Source: a bacterium
GTDB lineage: Bacteria; Cyanobacteriota; Vampirovibrionia; Gastranaerophilales; Gastranaerophilaceae
Reading direction: 5' to 3'
Assembly (NCBI GenBank): GCA_014803505.1
Contig: JAAVBM010000016.1
Coordinates: 1-64,000, forward strand
DNA: 64,000 nt
Below the pieces are notes generated by a model. It was not told the DNA's origin, searched no databases, and worked only from the letters and a program-made list of their open reading frames with translations. A program made the translations under genes and the position numbers. Positions 1-9,651 of the stretch are shown here, one piece after another; within the stretch, counting starts at the first letter, position 1, and each line of letters begins with the position of its first letter.

Positions 1-472
1 TATCAGAAAGATAACTCAATATTGCTCCGCCAATTTCCTCATTCGGATCAAATGGTTGATTACAGTCATATGGTTTTTGAGAATTCTGTATAAGCATTTT
101 TACCAAAGGTCCAAATGCGTCAGGAACTTGAATTTTTCTATATATTCCAGCCAAAAATGTTTGTATATTTGGAGATTGAGTATTATTAAATTTTGCAAAA
201 ACAGGATATAACTTATCTATGCCTTTAATACCTTCATCAAGCATTCTATCCATTATATATAAGGTTTCAGTAATTTGAGCTTCATTATTTGATTTTTGTA
301 AAATTTCTGTCAAATAAGGAAGTGCTTGTTCTTTTTGTTTGACAAAATAGTCAACTTCATTTTTATCAAATATACAATAATTCCTTTCTTTAGTAGGCAA
401 TTGGCAGGAATTACATATATACTTTTGTTGGTACTGATTATTTAAAGGTATTGATATTATTTGTTGAATCAT
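1..472 (-). CDS. hypothetical protein, N-terminal part (runs off the window edge); CxxC...C near N-terminus, helical/HEAT-like remainder
   Basis: Manual reverse translation: MIQQIISIPLNNQYQQKYICNSCQLPTKERNYCIFDKNEVDYFVKQKEQALPYLTEI..., open to the window edge; GGAGA-type RBS upstream of the ATG at 472; not in the ORF track. Confidence 0.65.
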   Translation of the reverse strand, partial: MIQQIISIPLNNQYQQKYICNSCQLPTKERNYCIFDKNEVDYFVKQKEQALPYLTEILQKSNNEAQITETLYIMDRMLDEGIKGIDKLYPVFAKFNNTQSPNIQTFLAGIYRKIQVPDAFGPLVKMLIQNSQKPYDCNQPFDPNEEIGGAILSYLSD

Positions 473-499
473 ATTTATTCTCCAAAGGTTTTGGATATG

Positions 500-748
500 T
501 TTACATAAACTATGCTATTTGCATTCGTAAATCAAAGGAAGGTTCGGAAACGTAGTTTCTAATAAATCTTTTTTACTGTCATGCTGAACTTGATTCAGCA
601 TCTATCAGTTTGATAGGTAGTGATAGATTCCGGATCAAGTCCGGAATGACTAAAGAAAAACACGCTTGATTAAATGGCTCGAGTCCGCAAGGGATTTCTC
701 CTGATTAAATATCGATTAGATATTTACTCCTAACATAGTTTATGTAAA
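500..748 (+). repeat. MITE-like element copy A with terminal inverted repeats TTTACATAAACTATG / CATAGTTTATGTAAA, containing REP-like palindromes
   Basis: 15-nt perfect TIRs at 500-514 and 734-748; shared internal blocks with 26152-26544 (reverse orientation). Confidence 0.75.
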
Positions 749-798
749 TATATTCCCTACCTGCTCATTGGAATTTCCTCCATATAAATTTTTTAACC

Positions 799-2301
799 CT
801 ATGAATATACAAACGGCGGTCCGTTTTTGATTTCAAAAAGTACATTCTCTGCCATTGCCTTAAGTTCTTCTTTAGAACGATTTCCACTGTCTACTTGTTT
901 ATAAAATTCGTCAACTAATGGCAATATAGCAGCATCTTTCTTAGACTTGAAATTCCGTAACTCAGTAGAAACAAGTCGCTTTTGAAGCTCAAGTTCTGTT
1001 TCGGCATTGATTTTCTTAACTTGAACCTCCTTAATCGCATCTCCTGCAAGTTTTCCACCATAACTCGCCGCTGTTAATCCTGTAATTCCAAAGAATAAAT
1101 ACTTAAATTGCGGATTGTTTGTGTCCAATAACCAATTGTAGAAAAATGCACGATAATCCTCTACAAAAGAATTGAATGCAGGTCTAGGAGTACCATCACC
1201 GGCATAATTAGGATTTGCTTTTGTTGTTGAAGTCTTTAATTTTGTTAAAATTCTATCTAAAAACTCTGATTTTTCCTTACCGTCACTCCATTTTAAGGCA
1301 CCTATCTGCTCACGAATAAATGATTCAAGATTTTCTGCACCGTCGTCAATGGACATAAACATATGTTCAAGATTATCTTTATCCAAATCTTTAGTTGAGT
1401 TTTCAGAGGTTTTAACAACCTCTTTTATAAGATTTTTTGTATTGTTAATACCCTCTTGCAAATATCCTTTACTCTTTGAAAGGTTTCTTAAAGACAAAAA
1501 TCCCAAACCTAAAATTCCGGCAAATGTTCCAATTCCAAGAATCAAATTACCCCAATCGGATTGTTTTTTATCTTTAATTTGGTCATTAGATGTAAATGTT
1601 GGAGAGAAAAATTTATTTTTACCAAAATTCGGTAAAACTTTTTCGCCATCAGGCGTGATGTACTTTTCAAAATCTAAAGCATATTTAGAAAGCATACTTC
1701 TTATAATTTGCATTTTTCCGGAAAAAGATTGTGTTTCTACAGTAATAAGATTTTCTTGAAGATTTTTTTGAATATTAGCTTCTTTTCGCTTAACCCATAT
1801 ATCTTTAAATCCATCAATGAAAGTTTTTCCCATAAACGCCATTGTAGAAAGAGTTAAAACCCCTGCACCCGCGATAAAAGTTTTCTTGTTAGGATTTTGA
1901 ATAAATTGATAAACCAATTGATGCATTTCTTTACTCAATTGTACGTTTCTGGTTACCGCAGGTAACCATTTTTCTCTAGGCAAATCTTTGGCAATTCTTG
2001 CGCTTCTGCTCGCAAAACCTGAAAGAATTGCAACCGATGACATTATACCAAGCGCTATAGCGCTTAATGGTACTAATTTTTTATCAATAATTTTATTATC
2101 TTGATATAACTCATTTGGCAGTGAAATTTTATCGGATATCAAATACGAATCTTTAGTATCATTAAAATTTATATCTTTATCCTTAATCAAATTATTAACC
2201 AGAACTCCTTCTCTTGTATTCTGAATATTTTTTCGCTGAGAATTAGTCAGGTTTCTTTGCTGTCTATGTAATTCACCGTCATTAAACGGAACTACGTTCA
2301 T
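799..2301 (-). CDS. hypothetical membrane protein (500 aa)
   Basis: Long ORF with several hydrophobic segments (e.g. LILGIGTFAGILGLGFLSL); overlaps the upstream gene by 20 nt (translational coupling). Confidence 0.75.
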   Translation of the reverse strand: MNVVPFNDGELHRQQRNLTNSQRKNIQNTREGVLVNNLIKDKDINFNDTKDSYLISDKISLPNELYQDNKIIDKKLVPLSAIALGIMSSVAILSGFASRSARIAKDLPREKWLPAVTRNVQLSKEMHQLVYQFIQNPNKKTFIAGAGVLTLSTMAFMGKTFIDGFKDIWVKRKEANIQKNLQENLITVETQSFSGKMQIIRSMLSKYALDFEKYITPDGEKVLPNFGKNKFFSPTFTSNDQIKDKKQSDWGNLILGIGTFAGILGLGFLSLRNLSKSKGYLQEGINNTKNLIKEVVKTSENSTKDLDKDNLEHMFMSIDDGAENLESFIREQIGALKWSDGKEKSEFLDRILTKLKTSTTKANPNYAGDGTPRPAFNSFVEDYRAFFYNWLLDTNNPQFKYLFFGITGLTAASYGGKLAGDAIKEVQVKKINAETELELQKRLVSTELRNFKSKKDAAILPLVDEFYKQVDSGNRSKEELKAMAENVLFEIKNGPPFVYS

Positions 2302-2998
2302 CCTTTTCTGTTTCCTTTTCTTGTTCTTGAGTAAGTTTTTGGTATAGTTTGTGAATGAATGTTTTTAATTCAAAGTTTTTTTTAGCTTCATCCACTTTTT
2401 TATCTTCATCTTCAGCTTCTTGTGAACCAAAAACAAAGAAGAGAGATTTTAGTTTTTTCTTAATTTCACTTATAAATTTAGAAACTTTTTCACCAACAGC
2501 AGCTTTAAGTTCGCCATAAATTGCAGTCAATTTATCAGAAATATCTGCTAATTTTTGAGTAACTGCTTGAGAAATATTTGCAACAATATTTGGAATATTT
2601 TGAACTAAATTCAAAACCCTTCCAACAATGTTTGTAAGTACAAAATTGATTGGCTTAGCAACAAATTCAGGCATTGTCTTTGAAATTGAATTTGCCAATT
2701 CCATTATTCGCTGATGAACACTTGCAATACTTTTTTGGAAATTAGCAATTGCTTGCAAATGATTTTGTTGAGCAATTTGTGCTTGTTGTCTGGCATGCTT
2801 TTGAGCCCGAAGCATTGCACCTATTGCAGCACATTGATTATAAGTCATTTCACCAACATTACGAGGAACATCACGCTTTGTTGTAGAATTACCACCAGCC
2901 ATACCATTACAAATCGGACATGCGCCAAGAGGTAACCCATGAGGGCATGTTCCTGCTTTCATTTGATTTGTTCTTACAGCTGTTGCTCCAAATGACAT
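2282..2998 (-). CDS. hypothetical protein with N-terminal CPHGLPLGACPICNG Cys/His motif
   Basis: Start refined to the ATG at 2998 (GAGGA RBS about 8 nt upstream) from ORF 2282..3067; CxH...CPxC motif. Confidence 0.65.
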   Translation of the reverse strand: MSFGATAVRTNQMKAGTCPHGLPLGACPICNGMAGGNSTTKRDVPRNVGEMTYNQCAAIGAMLRAQKHARQQAQIAQQNHLQAIANFQKSIASVHQRIMELANSISKTMPEFVAKPINFVLTNIVGRVLNLVQNIPNIVANISQAVTQKLADISDKLTAIYGELKAAVGEKVSKFISEIKKKLKSLFFVFGSQEAEDEDKKVDEAKKNFELKTFIHKLYQKLTQEQEKETEKDERSSV

Positions 2999-3221
2999 TA
3001 AAAAATCCTCTAATTTCATACATAGAGGACAACTGCAAAAAACTCTATAATCCTTTCTAAACTGCACGTAGACAAGGTAGTTTTTGAGTGTTCCGACTTT
3101 TACGGTTGCGGCTACAGTTGAAGATGTTCACTTCATTTCCTCTTGTTCATGATATTAAATTAAGCAAAAAAACATGTCAAACTAATGTAATAATTTAAAA
3201 AATATTGTTACACTAAACAAC

Positions 3222-3254
3222 AAAAAACAGATTCAAAATGAATCTGTTTTTTGA
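3222..3254 (-). terminator. intrinsic terminator downstream of the HEAT-repeat gene
   Basis: AAAAAACAGATTCAAAATGAATCTGTTTTTT stem-loop with T-tract. Confidence 0.75.
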
Positions 3255-3279
3255 ATATATAATTAAATTGATCCGATTT

Positions 3280-4137
3280 CTAGAATGAACCAGCAGGTTT
3301 TTTCTGAGGTGTAGCACCCGGAATAGATTGCCAGTTAGCAGCCATAATCTTTTTAAAAGATTTCAAAGCTGTATCTTCAAGTTCACCAAGTTCTTCAGCT
3401 TCCATAATCAATTCTCTAAGAGGCATCAAAGCTCTTGGATCTCTAAGAACACCTAATGCTGCTGCTGCACCTGCTCTAACTAATTCATTTTCAGAACGAT
3501 TTTTCATAACGTCGATCAATGCAGGAACAGCTTTTGTATCATTCAATTTACCTAATGAAGTTACTGCATAAATTCTTACGTTAACCCATTCGTCATACAA
3601 CATATTAATAATTTTATCAACAGCTTTTTTATTACCGATTTCACCTAAAGCTCTGGTAGCATCACATCTTACATTAACTTTTTCATGATCTAGAGATTCA
3701 ATTAAAGCATCAGTTGCAACATCACCAATTTCGATTAAAGCATCAGTTGCAGTAATACAAACTTGAGGGTTTTCATCGTTTAAAGATTCAACAAGCGGTT
3801 CAACAACGATAGCACCGCCTAAACGACCTAATGCACGAGCTGCACGAACTCTAACGTCAACGTTACGATCTTCACGTAAAGATTCAATCAAATGTGTAGT
3901 TGCTGCAGAATCACCTAATTCACCTAAAGCTCTTGCTGCATATAATCTAACTGATCCGTTTTTATCGTGTTTTAAAACATCAATCAAAGGTTCAACAGCT
4001 TTTGAATCGCCCATTTCGCCTAAAATGCGAGCTGCATTATATCTGACTTTTTCTGAATTACTTGTTCTTAAGTCATTTAATAATTCATCAAACGATTTTT
4101 TCACTTGTTTTTTCTTACTGTTCACACTAATTGTCAT
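3280..4137 (-). CDS. HEAT-repeat domain protein (PBS-lyase-like HEAT repeats)
   Basis: About 30-aa repeats such as VRxxAARALGELGDSxAxxxLIxxL across the whole ORF. Confidence 0.9.
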   Translation of the reverse strand: MTISVNSKKKQVKKSFDELLNDLRTSNSEKVRYNAARILGEMGDSKAVEPLIDVLKHDKNGSVRLYAARALGELGDSAATTHLIESLREDRNVDVRVRAARALGRLGGAIVVEPLVESLNDENPQVCITATDALIEIGDVATDALIESLDHEKVNVRCDATRALGEIGNKKAVDKIINMLYDEWVNVRIYAVTSLGKLNDTKAVPALIDVMKNRSENELVRAGAAAALGVLRDPRALMPLRELIMEAEELGELEDTALKSFKKIMAANWQSIPGATPQKKPAGSF

Positions 4138-4472
4138 TATTTTCCTCCGACACTACAAAAATATTCACACCTTACTTTTATATTAAAAATTTCTTGTGAA
4201 TATTATTGCTTTTTTTGTGATATCTTTGTTAACTTATGTTTACAATTCATAAATTATATTTTATATGTCCTACTAAACTACTTATTTGTTGTCAGAAATC
4301 TTATTAAGGGTAACACTGACACTTATTTATTCTGTACTACTATAATAACACATTTTTCTAATTTATTCCTCAGTTATATAAATTATTTTAAAAATTTCTT
4401 TAAATGTTTTTTTAAAGATAAATCCAATTTAACAATAGGAACAAACCTCTTGTAACATAACTTTACAATTTA

Positions 4473-6131
4473 TTACTCACTCTTGATAGTAATAACAAAT
4501 TCCGTCCCAACCCCAACTTCACTATTTACTTGAATTTTACCGTTATGCTTATCTATAATCTTTTGGCTGATTGCAAGCCCTAATCCGGTACCAACTCCTA
4601 CTCCTTTTGTAGTATAACCAACTGTAAAAATTTTGTTCAAATTCTCTTTTGCTATGCCCTGACCGTTATCTTTAATCTTTACAATCAACTTTCCATCAAC
4701 AAAATTTGTCGTAATTTTAATTCTACCCTGTTCGGTAATTGCCTGACATGCATTTACCAAAATATTTGTGAAAACTTGATTTAGCATGTTCGGATAACAT
4801 TTAATAGGTGGTAATTCCCCATAATCTTTTTCTATTTCAATTTTATTTTTTATTTCATGCCTGATTAAATCTAAAGTTAAATCCAATTCTTTATTTATAT
4901 TTGCTTCTTGAAGTTCGGCTTCATCAAGGCGTACAAATTTTTTCAAGGAAACAACAATATTACTTATCCGTTGGATTGCTTCTTGATCTATAGAATTAAC
5001 TTGTTCAAACATCTCTTTCAAATCATCTTGTTCAATGCGAGAAATCAACTTTGAAATAATTGCATTATTAGACTTAATAGAAGCTACAGGAGTATTTATT
5101 TCATGCGCAACACCTGCAACAAGTTGACCAAGAGATGCCATTTTTTCCGAATTTATCAATTGAAGTTGAGTTTCTTTCAATTCTTCAAGAGCATTTTTTA
5201 ACTCTTTAACGTTCTTGGCATTCTTTTGATAGAGTTCAGCCCTTATAATAGCGTTACCTAATTGAGAAGATACAGCATCCAAAATTTCTATTTCTTCATT
5301 AAGTTCTCTTTTTTGATAACTCAATAATACCAAAACACCTATCATTTTCTGCAAATGAAAAACAGGAACAATTATACGTAAAACAGATTGCTTAAAAGGT
5401 TCTGCAGCAACATATTCCATAAGAGAATAGCTTATGGAAATTCTTCCTGCATTCAATTGTTTCATTACATAATTATCAAAATTTATATTAGTATTTTTAG
5501 AAACATTTTTTTCGCCATAAATCTCTTCAATACAGAATCCGTTTTCCGATGACGATGCATAATAAGCCCGAAAACATCCAAACATTATTGCCAATTCCTT
5601 GAGTGCAGAATTCAAAATCATAGAAATATCCATTGACGCTCTTATTATGTTCGAAACTTTATTGATTAATGCAATTCTAAAAGCTTGAGATTGTGCTTTT
5701 TGACGAATCTTTTGTAATTCTTCATTCTCTTCTTCTAATTTGGTAAGTTTATCTTTATATATAGCACTTTCTTTTTCATTATTTTTCAACAGCACATCAG
5801 CACTAACGTCCACAAGAAAAATTATTGTATAAACTCCTCGTTTTACAGCAGTTAAGTCATAATAAGAAGTTTCATTTGAGGACGAAATATAATAAACTCG
5901 TGCAAAAAAATTCTCTTTTGAAACAATAGCTTGAAAAACAGGAGAAAACAAATCAACATTTTCACTATCCATAGGACACATATCAAAATTCATTTTATGA
6001 GCAAATTTTCTAATATCTCCAAAACGTTGAAAAACACGACAAAACGTGTTGTTCTTAAAAACAACTTCCTCATAATTTCTTATAACGATAACAGGATCCC
6101 TATACTGGTTAAAAAAGTCGAACTTTTTCAT
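4473..6131 (-). CDS. PAS/GAF sensor histidine kinase
   Basis: H-box GQLVAGVAHEINTPVASI, N-box NILVNACQAI, G-boxes DNGQGIAKEN and GTGLGLAIS; GAF-like middle. Confidence 0.9.
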   Translation of the reverse strand: MKKFDFFNQYRDPVIVIRNYEEVVFKNNTFCRVFQRFGDIRKFAHKMNFDMCPMDSENVDLFSPVFQAIVSKENFFARVYYISSSNETSYYDLTAVKRGVYTIIFLVDVSADVLLKNNEKESAIYKDKLTKLEEENEELQKIRQKAQSQAFRIALINKVSNIIRASMDISMILNSALKELAIMFGCFRAYYASSSENGFCIEEIYGEKNVSKNTNINFDNYVMKQLNAGRISISYSLMEYVAAEPFKQSVLRIIVPVFHLQKMIGVLVLLSYQKRELNEEIEILDAVSSQLGNAIIRAELYQKNAKNVKELKNALEELKETQLQLINSEKMASLGQLVAGVAHEINTPVASIKSNNAIISKLISRIEQDDLKEMFEQVNSIDQEAIQRISNIVVSLKKFVRLDEAELQEANINKELDLTLDLIRHEIKNKIEIEKDYGELPPIKCYPNMLNQVFTNILVNACQAITEQGRIKITTNFVDGKLIVKIKDNGQGIAKENLNKIFTVGYTTKGVGVGTGLGLAISQKIIDKHNGKIQVNSEVGVGTEFVITIKSE

Positions 6132-6186
6132 AACAAAATTATAAATTTATTTAAGACTTAAAGCAATTTGTAAAGGGTAAAATTTA

Positions 6187-6417
6187 TTATTCTTTAAACA
6201 AATCTTCAATATTAATATTCAAAGCCATTGCAATTTCTGAAATTATTGCTAAACTTGGAGCTTTTTCTGCTCTTTCGATACAGCCTATATAGTTTCTGGC
6301 ACTAGATATTCTAAAAGCTAATTCTTCTTGAGAAATTTTAGCCCTCTTTCTTGCTTTTCTTATATTAGTGCCTAATCTTTTATAAAGATTATAATATTTT
6401 GCTTTATCTTTTTGCAT
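6187..6417 (-). CDS. XRE-family HTH transcriptional regulator
   Basis: LGTNIRKARKRAKISQEELAFRISSARNYIGCIERAEKAPSLAIISEIAMALNI. Confidence 0.9.
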   Translation of the reverse strand: MQKDKAKYYNLYKRLGTNIRKARKRAKISQEELAFRISSARNYIGCIERAEKAPSLAIISEIAMALNINIEDLFKE

Positions 6418-6510
6418 AACACTTATTTTTAAATATTAATGCAAAGGTATCTACCACCTATATGGTTGTTATAAAGTAATAATTTTTTATTTGACTGTTA
6501 AAATATATTA

Positions 6511-6528
6511 CAGTTTGACATCAAACTG
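6511..6528. promoter_or_regulatory. perfect inverted repeat (operator candidate) overlapping a TTGACA -35 upstream of deoB
   Basis: CAGTTTGA-CA-TCAAACTG; TTGACA 6515-6520, N17, GATATT. Confidence 0.5.
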
Positions 6529-6585
6529 ACAGTATAAGATATTATTATATTATATATAGAAGAACGGTTTTTCAAGGAGGAACAT

Positions 6586-7770
6586 ATGACAGACACCAGA
6601 AGAGCAATTATAATGGTTATTGATTCAATGGGAATTGGCGCTATGCCGGATTGCAAAGAATTTGGAGACATTCCGGAATGTAATACTTTAAAACATGTTT
6701 GCGAATATAACAAAGGACTGAATGTTCCAAATCTTGAAAAATTAGGACTTGGAAATTTACAAGACTTTATGGGAATAAAAAAAGTAGAACATCCTATTGG
6801 AACTTATGCAACTCTTGTAGAAAAATCAAAAGGAAAAGATACAACAACAGGCCACTGGGAAATCGCAGGGATTACTTTAGACAGACCATTTTCGACATTT
6901 CCAGAAGGTTTTCCTGCTGAGCTAATAGATAAATTCGTAAAAGAAACAAATTGCGGTGGAATACTTGCAAACTGCCCTGCCAGTGGTACAGCAATCATTG
7001 AAAAACTCAATGATGAACACCATGCAACAAAATTTCCAATTGTTTATACATCTGCTGACAGCGTGTTCCAAATCGCGGTCGATACAGATTTAATTCCTCT
7101 GGAAACCTTATATAAATGGTGCGAAATCGCAAGAAAAATCCTAACCGAAGATAATTATTATGTATCAAGAGTAATCGCACGTCCATACAAAGTTATTGAC
7201 GGTAAACCAACAAGAATATCAAAAGACAGACGAGATTATTCAATAGAACCTATTGCTCCAACATTATTAAACAATGTCAAAAATAATGGAGGAAAAGTTA
7301 TTGGTATTGGAAAAATTGAAGATATTTTTTCAAAATCAGGAATTACACACGCAATCCACACAGGATCAAATAAAGAAGGGCTTGAACTTACACTTAAAGC
7401 TGTTAAAAACGAACTTCCTCTTGAAGATTTAGCATACGAAAAAAATAAAACTTACAATAAGACCGAAATAATTTTCACAAATCTTGTTGATACTGACATG
7501 CTTTATGGACATAGAAATGATCCAGAAGGTTATGGAAAAGCTATAGAAGAAATCGATACCTACCTAACTCCAATAATGGATGCAATGCAAGAACATGATT
7601 TGTTAATAATAACTGCAGACCACGGATGTGATCCAACTACACCGGGAACTGATCACACAAGAGAAAAAGTTCCTGTCCTTATATATTCAAAATCAGCAGA
7701 ATCTGACGGAAATTTAGGCGAAATTGAGGGTTTTGATTTTATTGCAGATACAATTAGAGATTGGATTTAA
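6586..7770 (+). CDS. deoB: phosphopentomutase
   Basis: IIMVIDSMGIGAMPD..., KGKDTTTGHWEIAG, ITADHGCDPTTPGTDHTREKVP motifs. Confidence 0.97.
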   Translation: MTDTRRAIIMVIDSMGIGAMPDCKEFGDIPECNTLKHVCEYNKGLNVPNLEKLGLGNLQDFMGIKKVEHPIGTYATLVEKSKGKDTTTGHWEIAGITLDRPFSTFPEGFPAELIDKFVKETNCGGILANCPASGTAIIEKLNDEHHATKFPIVYTSADSVFQIAVDTDLIPLETLYKWCEIARKILTEDNYYVSRVIARPYKVIDGKPTRISKDRRDYSIEPIAPTLLNNVKNNGGKVIGIGKIEDIFSKSGITHAIHTGSNKEGLELTLKAVKNELPLEDLAYEKNKTYNKTEIIFTNLVDTDMLYGHRNDPEGYGKAIEEIDTYLTPIMDAMQEHDLLIITADHGCDPTTPGTDHTREKVPVLIYSKSAESDGNLGEIEGFDFIADTIRDWI

Positions 7771-7812
7771 AATTGTTGTAGAAATTTTTTAATTTTTGTT
7801 ATATAATTCTAT

Positions 7813-7827
7813 TGTGAAAATTTCACA
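7813..7827. promoter_or_regulatory. 15-bp perfect palindrome TGTGAAAATTTCACA in the ferredoxin upstream region
   Basis: TGTGAAA-A-TTTCACA, just downstream of TATAAT at 7802-7807. Confidence 0.45.
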
Positions 7828-7853
7828 GGTTGTAAAAATAAGGAGAAAACAAA

Positions 7854-8030
7854 ATGACAGTAAAAGTTAATGATAGTTGTATTGCTTGCGGCGCTTGCGA
7901 ATCAATTTGTGACGCTGTATTTTCAATTGAAGACAAAGCAGTTGTTAATGAATCTGCAGTAGCTGATAATATCGATGCTGTAAAAGAAGCTGCTGATGCA
8001 TGCCCAGTTGGAGCTATCGAAGTTGAATAA
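7854..8030 (+). CDS. 4Fe-4S ferredoxin (58 aa)
   Basis: Manual translation MTVKVNDSCIACGACESICDAVFSIEDKAVVNESAVADNIDAVKEAADACPVGAIEVE; CxxCxxC...CP clusters; AGGAGA RBS; absent from the ORF track (short). Confidence 0.95.
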   Translation: MTVKVNDSCIACGACESICDAVFSIEDKAVVNESAVADNIDAVKEAADACPVGAIEVE

Positions 8031-8050
8031 TTGAAATAATTATTTATAGT

Positions 8051-8087
8051 AAAAATCCCGATTGAATATCAATCGGGATTTTTATTT
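8051..8087 (+). terminator. intrinsic terminator after ferredoxin
   Basis: AAAAATCCCGATTGAATATCAATCGGGATTTTTATTTT. Confidence 0.9.
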
Positions 8088-8112
8088 TGTAAAACTGTTA
8101 TATTTTAATCAA

Positions 8113-8934
8113 TTACATTTCAGAAACATCAGGAAGATCAATTCTTTTCAATCGTTGTTCTATTCTTCTATACCACTTCAAGTGTTGTTTGAACAAAATC
8201 TTATAATCATCCATTTTACCTTGAGAAATATTTTTAAATTGATTATCACAAGTTTCAGTTAATTTAGCTTCCAAAAATTTAGTATAATCTTTTCTATCAA
8301 TATTAGCGTCAGTAAGTTCAATACGATTTCCAAAATCAACAATTACTTCTGGTCTGTTATCTCTCAAGAAGCAGTAATCTATTGAAACAGGTATTAAATT
8401 TATTTTTCCGTATTTTTTTACAGCATTTTGAGCAATATATGTCAAACCGGTTTGGAATATAAACGGACGGAAATGCGGCGGTCTGATAATCCCTTGAGGA
8501 AATATACATAAAATATTTCTTAAATCACTTAATAAATCAACAGAATACTGAAGAGCTTTCATAGCAGATTGAGCTGATTTTTTACATACAGAATAAGCAC
8601 CACCGCGTCTTAGCAATGGGAATCTGTTTAACTCTTCAACCATCAAACGAATTTCTTTATGACAAATTCTATGAGTAATATTATATAAAACAATACCATC
8701 CCACCAATTACAATGAGGAGCAAATAAAATTGTTGGATATTTAGAATCACGTTCCTGATAATTTTCTACACCAGTATATCTGAATGCATAAAATCTATTC
8801 TGTAGCATATTAAAGAAAAACAAACTTGCAATAGTCAACCAAAAACGATTTGTTTTTGCAGGTTTAAATTTTTCTTCTTTATTACGAAGCTTCGTTGGTG
8901 GTATATCCGAATATAATTTTTCCTCTGTAGCCAT
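8113..8934 (-). CDS. 1-acyl-sn-glycerol-3-phosphate acyltransferase-like (PlsC family)
   Basis: APHCNWWDGIVLY (HX4D-like) and FPQGIIRPP motifs. Confidence 0.8.
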   Translation of the reverse strand: MATEEKLYSDIPPTKLRNKEEKFKPAKTNRFWLTIASLFFFNMLQNRFYAFRYTGVENYQERDSKYPTILFAPHCNWWDGIVLYNITHRICHKEIRLMVEELNRFPLLRRGGAYSVCKKSAQSAMKALQYSVDLLSDLRNILCIFPQGIIRPPHFRPFIFQTGLTYIAQNAVKKYGKINLIPVSIDYCFLRDNRPEVIVDFGNRIELTDANIDRKDYTKFLEAKLTETCDNQFKNISQGKMDDYKILFKQHLKWYRRIEQRLKRIDLPDVSEM

Positions 8935-9108
8935 AAACCTATATTACCCTAACTATAAAAAAAATAAAACCTTCGATTAAGAAAACTTAACCCTTTTATA
9001 ATAAGACCAGAACATTTAAAATGCAAGTTACACCAATGGACTAAATTTGCAACGTATTTTCCACGATAAAATATTTACCCAAAAAATAAATTATGTTATA
9101 TTTATCCT

Positions 9109-9651
9109 ATGGATTTTAAAGAAAAAACACTTAATTCTCAGGTTGTTTATGATGGTAAAGTTATCACAGTAATTCGTGATGATGTAGAAGTTGCAGATGG
9201 TCATAAGTCTTTTAGAGAAGTAATACTACATAGTGGTGGAGTTGTAATTGCAGCATTAAAAGATTCTGAAACAATTTTGCTGGTCAAGCAATACAGATAT
9301 CCGCTAAAAGAAACCGTTTTAGAACTTCCGGCAGGTAAACTTGAAATTGGCGAAGATCCAAACGAAGCTTGCAAACGTGAACTTGAAGAAGAAACCGGAT
9401 ATCAAGCAAGAAATTGGAAATCTCTCGGCTATATCAATACAACACCCGGTATTTGTACCGAAAAGCTTTATCTTTACCTTGCAACTGATTTGGAATTTGT
9501 AGGAGAACATCCTGACGAAGGAGAAATCATTAAGTGCTATGAATATAAATTATCAGATGTTTATAAAATGATTACTAATGGTATAATAAATGATGCAAAA
9601 ACCATTTGCACAATTGCACGTGCTTTTTGCGGAGGATTTACAAATGATTAA
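9109..9651 (+). CDS. NUDIX hydrolase (ADP-ribose pyrophosphatase type)
   Basis: NUDIX box GKLEIGEDPNEACKRELEEETGY. Confidence 0.92.
   Translation: MDFKEKTLNSQVVYDGKVITVIRDDVEVADGHKSFREVILHSGGVVIAALKDSETILLVKQYRYPLKETVLELPAGKLEIGEDPNEACKRELEEETGYQARNWKSLGYINTTPGICTEKLYLYLATDLEFVGEHPDEGEIIKCYEYKLSDVYKMITNGIINDAKTICTIARAFCGGFTND

Noticed and set aside
1349-1759. 136-aa plus-strand ORF
   Set aside because: Lies fully antisense to the 500-aa membrane protein; composition is typical of antisense frames in AT-rich genes.
3280-4137. phycobilisome lyase function for the HEAT protein
   Set aside because: PBS-lyase HEAT repeats are generic scaffolds, and nothing else in the window suggests phycobiliproteins or photosynthesis.
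4105-4455. 116-aa plus-strand ORF
   Set aside because: Starts antisense to the HEAT gene and continues through AT-rich intergenic DNA; Phe/Tyr/Asn-rich low-complexity translation; no convincing RBS.
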